64,000 bases of DNA from Chryseobacterium sp. MYb264. Its GTDB lineage: Bacteria > Bacteroidota > Bacteroidia > Flavobacteriales > Weeksellaceae. The stretch spans positions 186,001-250,000 of the forward strand of contig NZ_CP142422.1 of assembly GCF_035974275.1 (NCBI RefSeq). Reading direction: 5' to 3'. Shown here piece by piece: positions 28,738-37,435 of this stretch (the stretch's first letter is position 1; each line of letters opens with the position of its first letter). A program made the position numbers and the translations under genes. Below the pieces are notes generated by a model, which ran no database searches, was not told the DNA's origin, and worked only from the letters and a program-made list of their open reading frames with translations.

Positions 28738-28790
28738 GCCGATTTTGCAGATGACGCAGATTTTTAACCTCAATCATCTGCAAAATCGGC
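28738..28790. repeat. 17-bp perfect inverted repeat in GH10-GH43 spacer
   Basis: GCCGATTTTGCAGATGA (28738-28754) and TCATCTGCAAAATCGGC (28774-28790) form a perfect stem around a 19-nt loop. No T tract follows, so it looks like an extragenic palindrome that may still act as an mRNA stabiliser. Related words (GCAGAT, CTGCG) recur in the repeats at 32 and 53 kb. Confidence 0.65.
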
Positions 28791-28837
28791 TCAATCTGCG
28801 AGAGATAAAAAAATTAATAAATTAAAAATATACTATA

Positions 28838-29809
28838 ATGAACAAATCAAAATATCTATTTCCAAAAGACTTTATGGCAGATCCATCGGTTCATGTTTTT
28901 GAAGGTAAACTGTACATCTATCCGTCTCATGACCGAGAAAGTGGCATCGAGGAAAACGATAACGGTGACCATTTCGATATGAACGATTATCATGTTTTTT
29001 CTTTGGGTGATGTTGAAAACGGAGAAATTACAGATCATGGGGTTGTTCTTTCTGTAAAAGATATTCCGTGGTCGGGAAGGCAGCTTTGGGATTGTGATGT
29101 AGCCCATAAAAACGGGAAGTATTATATGTATTTTCCTTTGAAAGATAAAAATGATATTTTCAGAATCGGGGTGGCGGTGAGCGAGAAACCTTACGGGCCT
29201 TTTATTCCAGAAAAACATCCGATGATGGGAAGTTACAGCATCGATCCCTGTATTTTCGAGGAAAACGGAAAACATTATATGTACTTTGGCGGAATTTGGG
29301 GCGGACAATTACAACGTTACAGAAACAATAAAGCGTTGGAATCAGCGGTTATTCCGGAAAATAATGAATCTGCAATTCCTTCAAAAGTAGTCCTGCTAAG
29401 CGATGATATGTTAGAATTTGCTGAGGAGCCAAAAGATGTCCTGATTCTTGATGAAAATGGAACTCCTTTGCTTCATGGCGATGAACACCGGTTTTTTGAA
29501 GCTTCTTGGATGCATACCTACAATGGCAAATACTATTTCTCTTATTCCACAGGTGATACCCATCTTTTATGTTATGCGATCGGCGATAATCCTTACGGAC
29601 CGTTCACTTACCAAGGGGTGATTTTGACTCCGGTCGTGGGATGGACAACCCATCACAGTATTGTTGAATTTAAAGGAAAATGGTATTTATTTTTCCATGA
29701 TTCTGTTCCAAGTGACGGAAAAACATGGCTTCGAAGTATGAAAGTGGTTGAGCTAGAATATAATGAGGACGGCACTTTCAAAACAATTGAAGGCTTAGAT
29801 AGAGAATAA
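28838..29809 (+). CDS. GH43 glycoside hydrolase, cytoplasmic
   Basis: A 323-aa single-domain enzyme without a signal peptide. The five-bladed propeller has Asp15 in ADPS, Asp136 in SIDPC and Glu221 in RFFEASW as the catalytic triad. It probably acts in the cytoplasm on xylobiose or arabino-xylo-oligosaccharides brought in by the symporter. It is much shorter than, and only distantly related to, the exported GH43 at 16.9 kb, and it lacks the C-terminal sandwich, so the two enzymes are not redundant. Whether it prefers xylose or arabinose is not decided by sequence alone. Confidence 0.9.
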   Translation: MNKSKYLFPKDFMADPSVHVFEGKLYIYPSHDRESGIEENDNGDHFDMNDYHVFSLGDVENGEITDHGVVLSVKDIPWSGRQLWDCDVAHKNGKYYMYFPLKDKNDIFRIGVAVSEKPYGPFIPEKHPMMGSYSIDPCIFEENGKHYMYFGGIWGGQLQRYRNNKALESAVIPENNESAIPSKVVLLSDDMLEFAEEPKDVLILDENGTPLLHGDEHRFFEASWMHTYNGKYYFSYSTGDTHLLCYAIGDNPYGPFTYQGVILTPVVGWTTHHSIVEFKGKWYLFFHDSVPSDGKTWLRSMKVVELEYNEDGTFKTIEGLDRE

Positions 29810-29814
29810 GAAAG

Positions 29815-29860
29815 AGTCCTGAAAGGACGATTTAAAGCAGGATAGGATGAAAATCCTATC
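29815..29860. repeat. Intergenic double palindrome, copy 2
   Basis: GTCCT-gaa-AGGAC followed by GATAGGAT-gaaa-ATCCTATC, with the same layout as the copy at 15762-15806. Confidence 0.65.
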
Positions 29861-29904
29861 AGCCTGTGGAATACATATCAATTAACGTAGAAAAAAATGT
29901 TCAA

Positions 29905-31941
29905 ATGCGAAATTTCCGAGTTTATATTCTGATATTTTTATTAATGCCATTCATCATTTTCGCAGAAGATGGAAGCAAGCTTTGGCTTCGATTTCCTAAT
30001 GTGAAAAATGGAATATCATCAGAAAAAATTATTTCAAAAGGTAAAAATCCGACTCTTGAAATTGCCAAAAAGGAGCTGATGAGTTATTGGCAAGGTCAGA
30101 CAATTGAATTGCGGACAGATAAATCATTGAAAAATTTAAAAGACGGCTATGTCATCAAGTCGAATTCAGGTAAGATCATTATTTCTGCGGCAAAGGAAAG
30201 CGGTCTGCTGTATGGGGTGTATCATATTTTAAGGCTGCAGCAAACGAAATCTGACTTTAGCCATTTAAACATAACCGAAAAACCTTCTTACGATATCCGG
30301 ATCCTGAATCATTGGGATAATCTGGATGGAACGATTGAAAGAGGCTATGCAGGACATTCTCTGTGGAAGTGGGAAGATTTGCCGAATAAAATTTCGCCGA
30401 GATATGAAGAATATGCGCGTGTCAATGCTTCCATCGGAATTAATTCTGTGGTATTAAATAATGTCAATGCTTCGCCGAATATGCTCAGAACAGATTATCT
30501 TCAAAAGGTAAAAGTGCTGGCGGATGTATTCAGAGCCTATGGAATTAAAGTCTATTTATCGGTTAATTTTTCATCTCCAAAAGTGATTGGCGGACTCGAA
30601 AATTCGGATCCTTTACATAAAAATGTTCAGCAATGGTGGAAGGAGAAAGCTTCGGAAATTTATAATCTTATTCCTGATTTTGGAGGATTTTTGGTTAAAG
30701 CCAATTCGGAAGGGCAGCCGGGACCTCAGGATTATGGAAGAACCCATGCAGATGGAGCCAATATGATGGCAGATATATTGAAACCCCATGGCGGAATCGT
30801 GATGTGGCGCGCCTTTGTATACAGCCCTAGCAAGGAAGACCGAGCCAAACAGGCACATTTGGAATTTGTTCCTCTGGATGGAAAATTCAGGGATAATGTG
30901 ATCATCCAGATTAAAAACGGGCCTGTTGATTTTCAGCCTCGTGAAGCATTTAATCCATTGTTTGGAGCTTTGAAAAAGACTTCGGAAATGGTAGAATTTC
31001 AGATTACTCAGGAATACTTAGGTTTTTCTAATCATTTGGTGTATCTGGCGCCTTTATTCAAAGAGACTTTGGACAGTGACACGTACTCGGATGGAAAAGG
31101 TTCTACCATTGCAAAAATTACGGATGGCACTTTACGACCTGCTCAACTGACTGCCATTTCTGCGGTAGCCAATATTGGTGAAGATACTAACTGGACGGGC
31201 CATCATTTTGCACAAGCGAATTGGTATGCCTTTGGGAGGTTAGCGTGGAATCATGAATTGAGCGCTGAAAATATTGCTGATGAATGGATTAAAATGACCT
31301 TTACCGATAAAGCAGCATTTGTAAATCCTGTCAAAAAGATCATGCTTTCTTCACGCGAAACGGCGGTTGATTATATGATGCCTTTAGGGTTACACCATAT
31401 TTTTGCATCGGGACATCATTACGGACCTGAACCTTGGGGAGATTATAAAGGCGGAAGACCCGACTGGTCGCCGGTTTATTATCATCAGGCTAATGCTCAG
31501 GGAATTGGTTTTGACCGTACAAAAACCGGAAGTGATGCGGTATCTCAATACTTTTCTCCTTTAAATACAATCTATGGTGATATCGAAACCTGTCCGGAAA
31601 ATCTTATTTTATGGTTTCATCATGTGCCATGGAATTATAAAATGAAAGATGGAAAAACGCTGTGGGAAGAACTGGCTTTCAAATATGATTCCGGTGTTCA
31701 GAATGTCCGTGAGTACCAGAAAGTGTGGGATCAGATGGAAGCGTATGTAGACCCTGAAAGGTTTACTCAAGTTCAGTCAAAATTGAAAATTCAGGCGAAG
31801 GATGCTGTATGGTGGAAAGATGCCTGTCTATTATATTTTCAGACGTTTTCAAAGATGCCGATTCCTTATGATATTGAAAGACCTGTTCATGAATTGGAGG
31901 ACTTGAAAAAGATTAAGTTGGATCTTAAGCATCATAATTAA
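29905..31941 (+). CDS. GH67 alpha-glucuronidase, exported
   Basis: A 678-aa enzyme starting at ATG 29905, which gives a good signal peptide (about 1-20, IIFAED); the longer in-frame start adds a hydrophilic leader and is unlikely. The catalytic carboxylates are Glu269 (KANSEGQPGP), Asp342 (GPVDFQPRE) and Glu370 (QITQEYLG). Their spacing of 73 and 28 equals that recalled for the characterised Cellvibrio enzyme (292/365/393). GH67 removes 4-O-methylglucuronic acid only from the non-reducing end of short oligosaccharides, that is, products of the GH10 enzyme. It is the last gene of the xylan locus. Confidence 0.95.
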   Translation: MRNFRVYILIFLLMPFIIFAEDGSKLWLRFPNVKNGISSEKIISKGKNPTLEIAKKELMSYWQGQTIELRTDKSLKNLKDGYVIKSNSGKIIISAAKESGLLYGVYHILRLQQTKSDFSHLNITEKPSYDIRILNHWDNLDGTIERGYAGHSLWKWEDLPNKISPRYEEYARVNASIGINSVVLNNVNASPNMLRTDYLQKVKVLADVFRAYGIKVYLSVNFSSPKVIGGLENSDPLHKNVQQWWKEKASEIYNLIPDFGGFLVKANSEGQPGPQDYGRTHADGANMMADILKPHGGIVMWRAFVYSPSKEDRAKQAHLEFVPLDGKFRDNVIIQIKNGPVDFQPREAFNPLFGALKKTSEMVEFQITQEYLGFSNHLVYLAPLFKETLDSDTYSDGKGSTIAKITDGTLRPAQLTAISAVANIGEDTNWTGHHFAQANWYAFGRLAWNHELSAENIADEWIKMTFTDKAAFVNPVKKIMLSSRETAVDYMMPLGLHHIFASGHHYGPEPWGDYKGGRPDWSPVYYHQANAQGIGFDRTKTGSDAVSQYFSPLNTIYGDIETCPENLILWFHHVPWNYKMKDGKTLWEELAFKYDSGVQNVREYQKVWDQMEAYVDPERFTQVQSKLKIQAKDAVWWKDACLLYFQTFSKMPIPYDIERPVHELEDLKKIKLDLKHHN

Positions 31942-32140
31942 GTAGCTCTTAGCAATTAACGTTTTGCTATAGGCTTTATAATCATAATTATGAGTTTTTA
32001 ATAATTGATTAATCAATTATTTCAAAAACTTGATATTTAAATTTTTCACAGTTTTTTAGATTTTACGGTTTATTTTTAAACTCTCGCAGATTTAGCGGAT
32101 TAAGCGGATTGATTTTGAGGAGAAATAAAAAAATATTGAA

Positions 32141-32531
32141 CTTTCGTGGCTTATTTTTAACGCTATCGAGCGCTAGGTCTATTATTTTATGATGTCGAAA
32201 ATTTTTCGATCGCAAGGGCGTTCTACTCAGCAAATGATAGCAACGCATGATATGAACTTATAAATTGAACACCAAGGTCTCGAAGATTTTATATTACTAA
32301 ATGTTTTAAGTTTCACAAAGCCGTTCTACTTATAAAAGCTCACCAAGATGTATCAAAGGCAAAGGCTTATCAAAAAAATTAACGGCATCATCTGCGAAAA
32401 TCTGGCAATCTGCGGGAAATAAAATTCGTGCATTCGTGGCCACAATATGCAGCCCTCAATTTTATCAAAGATAAAATCCTTGCGTCTTAAAAACATCAGG
32501 CATTAAAAATATCTTTGCGGCCTTTGCGATC
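32141..32531. repeat. Left arm of a long inverted repeat (partner 53689-54070)
   Basis: The reverse complement of this segment matches 53689-54070 with roughly 90% identity by eye over about 385 bp. It includes the GTAGAACGGCTTTGTGAAAC and GAGTAGAACGCCCTTGCGAT blocks. It has no credible gene. The gap from 31942 to 32721 otherwise holds only AT-rich sequence, further fragments of the same repeat family, and the terminator at 32616. Confidence 0.85.
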
Positions 32532-32615
32532 AACCAACATACAAAGGATTATCTGTAAAAATCTATGTGAAATAAAAAATTCGGGCATTCGTGGCAATAT
32601 CATAAAAAAAATTAA

Positions 32616-32657
32616 GGCAACTCATTCTTCGTGATTTAAAGAAAGAAGAGTTGCCTC
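32616..32657 (-). terminator. Rho-independent terminator of the exported 198-aa protein gene
   Basis: AGGCAACTC (32616-32624) pairs with GAGTTGCCT (32649-32657). The inner TTCTT/AAGAA pairing extends the stem past one bulged A. On the minus strand a T-rich run follows, as expected for the gene that ends at 32722. Confidence 0.75.
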
Positions 32658-32721
32658 AATACTAACTGTACGTAAAATTTTAGTTCCGATATAAATACGG
32701 AAATATATGAATCTCTTAATT

Positions 32722-33318
32722 TTAGTTAAGAGTAACTATTTTGTTAAAAACATTCCCCATTTCTTCGACGCTGATGATGTATTTGTCGGCAGTTTTAGGG
32801 TTCAGATCAAAACTCATTTCCAACTCGCCTTTTTCCGGAGTCTTTGTTGCGTTGTAATAAGAGTTTCCTGCAAAATCATATATTGAAATCGTAGCCTTGT
32901 TTTTCAGATTGGAAAGGTGAAGTTTGGCTACATTTCCTGAAACCGTATATTCCGGTTTATTAATTTCTGAAAAAGGAGTCTTTTCTATTTCCAGCGTATT
33001 GTTATTGCTGATTTTTATTTTATATTTTTCAATTTTCTGATCAGATTCTGCTACCAGATAATACGTTCCGGTATTCAGGTCTTTCAGATCATAAGATTTG
33101 GCAACATGATTTTCAGTTTCTACTTTTTCAGAAAATAATTCTCCATATGTATCGTTATATACAACCAGGGAAATATTTTTTGCATTAAGTACTTCAAAGT
33201 TTACCGTTTTTTCATTTGCCGTTCCGAAAGAAAGAGAAAAATCTTTGTCTTTGCTCATGGCACTTGCTGAGATGCTTAAAAATCCTATAAGGAAAGCTGA
33301 TTTTACTATTTTATTCAT
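32722..33318 (-). CDS. Exported protein of unknown function, beta-rich
   Basis: A 198-aa protein with a signal peptide (about 1-22, SASAMS). The mature part is rich in beta-strand-forming residues and seems to have two Ig-like halves, the second ending TADKYIISVEEMGNVFNKIVTLN. That C-terminus resembles the short secreted proteins with a sorting-domain-like fold found in flavobacteria, but I cannot assign it to a T9SS sorting family. It has its own promoter and terminator, so it is transcribed alone. I do not recognise a function. Confidence 0.7.
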   Translation of the reverse strand: MNKIVKSAFLIGFLSISASAMSKDKDFSLSFGTANEKTVNFEVLNAKNISLVVYNDTYGELFSEKVETENHVAKSYDLKDLNTGTYYLVAESDQKIEKYKIKISNNNTLEIEKTPFSEINKPEYTVSGNVAKLHLSNLKNKATISIYDFAGNSYYNATKTPEKGELEMSFDLNPKTADKYIISVEEMGNVFNKIVTLN

Positions 33319-33348
33319 AATGACAATTTTTATTTGTTATTGATACTG

Positions 33349-33382
33349 CAAATTTAGACCAGCCAATAATGGTAGGCTACAA
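33349..33382 (-). promoter_or_regulatory. Bacteroidota-type promoter for the 198-aa protein
   Basis: On the minus strand TAAATTTG (33356-33349) matches TAnnTTTG. A TTG 23 bp upstream (33382-33380) can serve as the -33 element. The predicted start of transcription is about 25 bp before the ATG at 33318. Confidence 0.55.
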
Positions 33383-33420
33383 TACAATTTTCATATTTAT
33401 GTTCTATTTTACCCTAACAG

Positions 33421-33451
33421 TTGTTTTATTTTGAATTAATTGTTAATTTTG
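33421..33451 (+). promoter_or_regulatory. Bacteroidota-type promoter for the AraC-family gene
   Basis: TTG at 33421-33423 and TAATTTTG at 33444-33451 are separated by 20 bp, a good fit to TTG-N17-23-TAnnTTTG. It places the transcript start near 33458 and so supports ATG 33475 as the real start codon of the regulator. It diverges from the promoter at 33349-33382. Confidence 0.65.
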
Positions 33452-33474
33452 TGCATGAATTTATTTCTTTAGTT

Positions 33475-34347
33475 ATGAAACATTCCAATCCGGCCTTTGA
33501 AGCGATAAAACCTAATATCGGAAGCAGTTTCACCAGTCTGAAATTTCTTAAAAATGACAATATAAAATCTCACGTCTGGCATTATCATCCGGAAGTGGAA
33601 CTTATTTTCGTATGCGGAGGTTCGGGAAAAAGGCAAATCGGGAGTAATATTTCCTATTTTACGGAAGGCGATCTGGTGATGATGGGAAGCAACCTCCCAC
33701 ATTGCGGAATGACGAATGAAAATACCAATAACGATTACGAAATGGTGATCCAGTTCAAACCTGATTTTTTAGGTGAAGGTATTTGGGAACTTCCTGAAAT
33801 GCACAGAATTGCCAATTTGTTGGAAAAAGCAAAAGCGGGAATTGTTTTCAGTGAAAACATCAAAAAATCTATCGGAAAAAAAATCGTAGAAATGCACGAA
33901 TCTTCCTCGTTGGACCGACTCGTGAAATTTATTGAAATACTTGATGCATTAGCTACCACACAGGATTATAGAATTCTAAATGCCGGAAAATATTATCTCC
34001 AAACGCAGGTGGAAGATAATGACAGGATTAACCTGATCTTTAATTATGTTAAAGACCATTTTAAAGAGCAGATCACACTGGATGAGGTGGCAGATCTGGC
34101 GAATATGAAAGTGCCGTCTTTTTGTCGGTATTTCAAAAAGATCACCAATAAAACGTTCACTCAGTTCGTCAATGAATACCGTATCACGCACTCCCTGAAA
34201 CTCCTTGCTGAAAAGCCTTTGAGCATCACCGAGGTCAGTTTTGAATCCGGGTTTAATAATTTCAGTTATTTCAATAAAACATTTAAGGAATACATGAAGA
34301 AAAGCCCTTCGCAGTACAGAAAAGAGTTTAATTTTTTCATTGAATAA
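33475..34347 (+). CDS. AraC-family transcriptional regulator with cupin sensor domain
   Basis: A 290-aa regulator. The N-terminal cupin (about 15-130) contains HVWHYHPEVEL and the EGDLVMMGSNLPHCG strand pair that typically bind a small ligand, often a sugar. The C-terminal 100 residues form the double helix-turn-helix, with LDEVADLANMKVPSFCRYFK in the first and SFESGFNNFSYFNKTFKEY in the second. The start is set by the promoter at 33421-33451. It faces the lipoprotein array tail to tail, with only 5 bp between. It lies outside the xylan operon, inside the island bounded by inverted repeats, so its targets are open. Confidence 0.9.
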   Translation: MKHSNPAFEAIKPNIGSSFTSLKFLKNDNIKSHVWHYHPEVELIFVCGGSGKRQIGSNISYFTEGDLVMMGSNLPHCGMTNENTNNDYEMVIQFKPDFLGEGIWELPEMHRIANLLEKAKAGIVFSENIKKSIGKKIVEMHESSSLDRLVKFIEILDALATTQDYRILNAGKYYLQTQVEDNDRINLIFNYVKDHFKEQITLDEVADLANMKVPSFCRYFKKITNKTFTQFVNEYRITHSLKLLAEKPLSITEVSFESGFNNFSYFNKTFKEYMKKSPSQYRKEFNFFIE

Positions 34348-34352
34348 CTTTT

Positions 34353-34520
34353 TTAAGCATAAGGCGTAAAGGAACCTATATGGATAGCATAACTAATTCT
34401 TTTTTCAGCGGGTATTTTGTTTACGATTTCAAATCCCTTTTTATTGATGCTTTGTGATTTATTCTCCTGGCAGTTAATTAATAAAACTATTAAGAGTAAA
34501 TAAAATCTATTTTTTCTCAT
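34353..34520 (-). pseudogene. Truncated last member (P11) of the lipoprotein array
   Basis: Only the first 55 residues of the array family remain: MRKNRFYLLL, lipobox LLINC and the KIPAEKRISYAIH segment. The frame then diverges and stops. The match ends where the array meets the AraC gene, so this is the worn end of the tandem series. The 16-nt spacer before it is like those between intact copies. Confidence 0.8.
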
Positions 34521-34536
34521 AGGTGTTTTTTGAAGA

Positions 34537-35487
34537 TTACTTTCTGATGATTTCAAAATCTTTAGAACCCTTTGGTTTGTGGATTTTTATACCCCAAGCA
34601 CTCATCTTTCCTTTATCATTTTTACTCATTAAAGCTGACCATCTTCGATATTTTCCATCAGGTATTTCTAAAGAAACCAATCTACCATAAGCGTATAATA
34701 CCATTTCAAAATTTTCTAAGGGTAACATATGATCTTTTGCTCTTAATAAATTATCTTTTCTTTCTTGAGACGTATAATATTCTAAATCTTCACCATAGGT
34801 AGCAACAATTACTTCTTCATCTTTTTTTAGTCCTAATTTTAGATAATCATCAACTTTTCCTTCATTCAATAAATTTCTCTGTTGTTCGAAAAAAGCAACA
34901 ACCTCTTTTTTTAATTTATCTTTATCCTTTTTAGATAAATCTTCACTTTCACTCCATCCTTTTAATTTATACGGTAAATCTTTTATGTCTAATTCCCATT
35001 CCTGTTCCCAATAAGGAACTTGTGAAGGTGGTGGGATGATTTTAAGTTCACTGCCTCCATAATCGATTTCATTAGTATATCCCAAAGGAACATTTGGATC
35101 TTTATTTAATTTTACAAAAAAAACATGCCAGCGACTGTCTTCCCTTGTATAGATATCTCTTGGATCTAGCAACCCTTTTTTAGAAAAAATATCATCTACA
35201 GTAGGCAGATATCTTATTTTCAGTTTGTGCTTTCCATTTTCTAAGAGATAAGGATTAAGCTCTGTTGTATTATTCATATTATCCTCATAAAAGAAATCGA
35301 TCAATATATCATCTAAATAAAGTTCATATGGGGTTAGTGCATTTACATGCACTGCGTAGCTGATTCTTTTTTCAGCGGGTATTTTGTTTACGATTTCAAA
35401 TGCCTTTTTATTGACACTTTGTGATTTATTCTCCTGACAGTTAATTAATAAAACTAATAAGAGTAAATAAAATCTAATTTTTCTCAT
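34537..35487 (-). CDS. Array lipoprotein P10 (class A C-terminus)
   Basis: A 316-aa member with lipobox LLINC. Its class A C-terminal part (EEVIVATYGEDLEYYTSQER near residue 225) is followed by the shared LHKPKGSKDFEIIRK end. It is almost identical to P9 over long stretches, which points to recent duplication. I chose the MRK start; a start 12 codons upstream overlaps the P9 stop. The function is unknown; see P1 for the family description. Confidence 0.8.
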   Translation of the reverse strand: MRKIRFYLLLLVLLINCQENKSQSVNKKAFEIVNKIPAEKRISYAVHVNALTPYELYLDDILIDFFYEDNMNNTTELNPYLLENGKHKLKIRYLPTVDDIFSKKGLLDPRDIYTREDSRWHVFFVKLNKDPNVPLGYTNEIDYGGSELKIIPPPSQVPYWEQEWELDIKDLPYKLKGWSESEDLSKKDKDKLKKEVVAFFEQQRNLLNEGKVDDYLKLGLKKDEEVIVATYGEDLEYYTSQERKDNLLRAKDHMLPLENFEMVLYAYGRLVSLEIPDGKYRRWSALMSKNDKGKMSAWGIKIHKPKGSKDFEIIRK

Positions 35488-35503
35488 TGGTGTTTTTTGA
35501 AGA

Positions 35504-36451
35504 TTACTTTCTGATGATTTCAAAATCTTTAGAACCTTTTGGTTTGTGAAGTTTTATTGGCCAATCACTCATTCCTCCTTTATCACTTTTACTCATTAAA
35601 GCTGACCATCTTCGATATTTTCCATCAGGTATTTCTAAAGAAACCAATCTACCATCAGCGTATAATACCATTTCAAAATTTTCTAAGGGTAACATATGAT
35701 CTTTTGCTCTTAATAAGTTATCTTTTCTTTCTTGAGACGTATAATATTCTAAATCTTCACCATAGGTAGCAACAATTATTTCTTCATCTTTTTTTAGTCC
35801 TAATTTTAGATAATCATCAACTTTTCCTTCATTCAATAAATTTCTCTGTTGTTCGAAAAAAGCAACAACCTCTTTTTTTAATTGATCTTTATCCATTTTA
35901 GATAAATCTTCACTTTCGCTCCATCCTTTTAATTTATAAGGTAAATCTTTTATTTCTAAATCCCACTCTTGTTCCCAGTATGGAACTTGTGAGGGGGGAG
36001 GGACAATTTTTAACTCACTGCTTCCATAATCAATTTCATTAGTGTAACCCAAAGGAACATTTGGATCTTTATTTAATTTTACAAAAAAAACATGCCAGCG
36101 ACTGTCTTCCCTTGTGTAAATATCTCTTGGATCTAATAGTCCTTTCTTAGAAAACATATCTTTTACTGTAGGCAGATATCTTATTTTCAGTTTGTGTTTT
36201 CCGTTTTCTAACAGATAAGGATTAAGCTCTGTTGTATTGTTCATATTATCCTCATAAAAAAAATCGATCAATATATCATCTAAATAAAGTTCATAAGGCG
36301 TTAAGGCATTTACATGTACTGCGTAACTGATTCTTTTTTCAGCGGGTATTTTGTTTACTATTTCCATTGCTTTTGTGTTTTTCGTTTGTTCTTTTTCTTG
36401 ACAATTAACTAATGAAGCGAACAGTAATAAATAATATGTAATCTTTCTCAT
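35504..36451 (-). CDS. Array lipoprotein P9 (class A C-terminus)
   Basis: A 315-aa member. The signal region MRKITYYLLLFASLVNC gives a good lipobox. The KEQTKNTKAMEIVNKIP stretch after it is shared with P1, not with its direct neighbours. Its middle (35811-36070) appears identical at the DNA level to that of P8 (36770-37030). The gene is therefore a mosaic, with a P1-like 5' end and a P8/P10-like body. Confidence 0.8.
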   Translation of the reverse strand: MRKITYYLLLFASLVNCQEKEQTKNTKAMEIVNKIPAEKRISYAVHVNALTPYELYLDDILIDFFYEDNMNNTTELNPYLLENGKHKLKIRYLPTVKDMFSKKGLLDPRDIYTREDSRWHVFFVKLNKDPNVPLGYTNEIDYGSSELKIVPPPSQVPYWEQEWDLEIKDLPYKLKGWSESEDLSKMDKDQLKKEVVAFFEQQRNLLNEGKVDDYLKLGLKKDEEIIVATYGEDLEYYTSQERKDNLLRAKDHMLPLENFEMVLYADGRLVSLEIPDGKYRRWSALMSKSDKGGMSDWPIKLHKPKGSKDFEIIRK

Positions 36452-36467
36452 AAGTATTTTTTGAAGA

Positions 36468-37419
36468 TTACTTTCTGATGATTTCAAAATCTTTAGAACC
36501 TTTTGGTTTGTGGAGTTTTATACCCCAACCACTCATTCCTCCCTTATCACTTTTACTCATTAAAGCTGACCAGCTTCGATACTTTCCGTCAGAAATTTCT
36601 AAAGAAACCAATTTTCCATTTGCGTACAATGACACTTTATACTTTTCTAAGGGCAACATATGATCTTTTGCTCTTAATAAATTATCTTTTCTTTTTTGAG
36701 ATGTATAGTATTCTAAATCTTCACCATAGGTAGCAACAATTACTTCTTCATCTTTTTTTAGTCCTAATTTTAGATAATCATCAACTTTTCCTTCATTCAA
36801 TAAATTTCTCTGTTGTTCGAAAAAAGCAACAACCTCTTTTTTTAATTGATCTTTATCCATTTTAGATAAATCTTCACTTTCGCTCCATCCTTTTAATTTA
36901 TAAGGTAAATCTTTTATTTCTAAATCCCACTCTTGTTCCCAGTATGGAACTTGTGAGGGGGGAGGGACAATTTTTAACTCACTGCTTCCATAATCAATTT
37001 CATTAGTGTAACCCAAAGGAACATTTGGATCTTTATTTAATTTTACAAAAAAAAACATGCCAGCGACTGTCTTCCCTTGTGTAAATATCTCTTGGATCAA
37101 GCAAGCCTTTCTTAGAGAACATATCTTTTACCGTAGGCAAATATCTTATTTTCAGTTTGTGTTTTCCGTTTTCTAAGAGATAAGGATTAAGCTCTGTTGT
37201 ATTGTTCATATTATCCTCATAAAAAAAATCGATCAATATATCATCTAAATAAAGTTCATAAGGGGTTAGTGCATTTACATGTACAGCGTAACTAATTCTT
37301 TTTTCAGCGGGTATTTTGTTTACGATTTCAAATGCCTTTTTATTGACACTTTGTGATTTATTCTCCTGGCAGTTAATTAATAAAACTAATAAGAGTAAAT
37401 AAAATCTATTTTTTCTCAT
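36468..37419 (-). pseudogene. Array lipoprotein P8, frameshifted in a homopolymer
   Basis: The frame opens at 37419 with an intact lipobox and runs to about 37050, where it shifts. The rest of the gene continues in another frame to 36468 with a class A C-terminus. The break coincides with a run of nine A (37047-37055); the same place has eight A in P9 (36083-36090) and P10. One extra base explains it. It may be a real null allele, a phase-variable tract or a sequencing error. Confidence 0.82.
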
Positions 37420-37435
37420 AGGTGTTTTTTGAAGA

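Noticed and set aside
29866..29904. Longer N-terminus for the GH67 enzyme
   Set aside because: The leader is charged and would precede the signal peptide; the ATG at 29905 puts the signal peptide at the very start.
32063..32248. 61-residue frame with a twin at 53976-54206
   Set aside because: It is the same inverted repeat read twice; composition and lack of signals argue against a gene.
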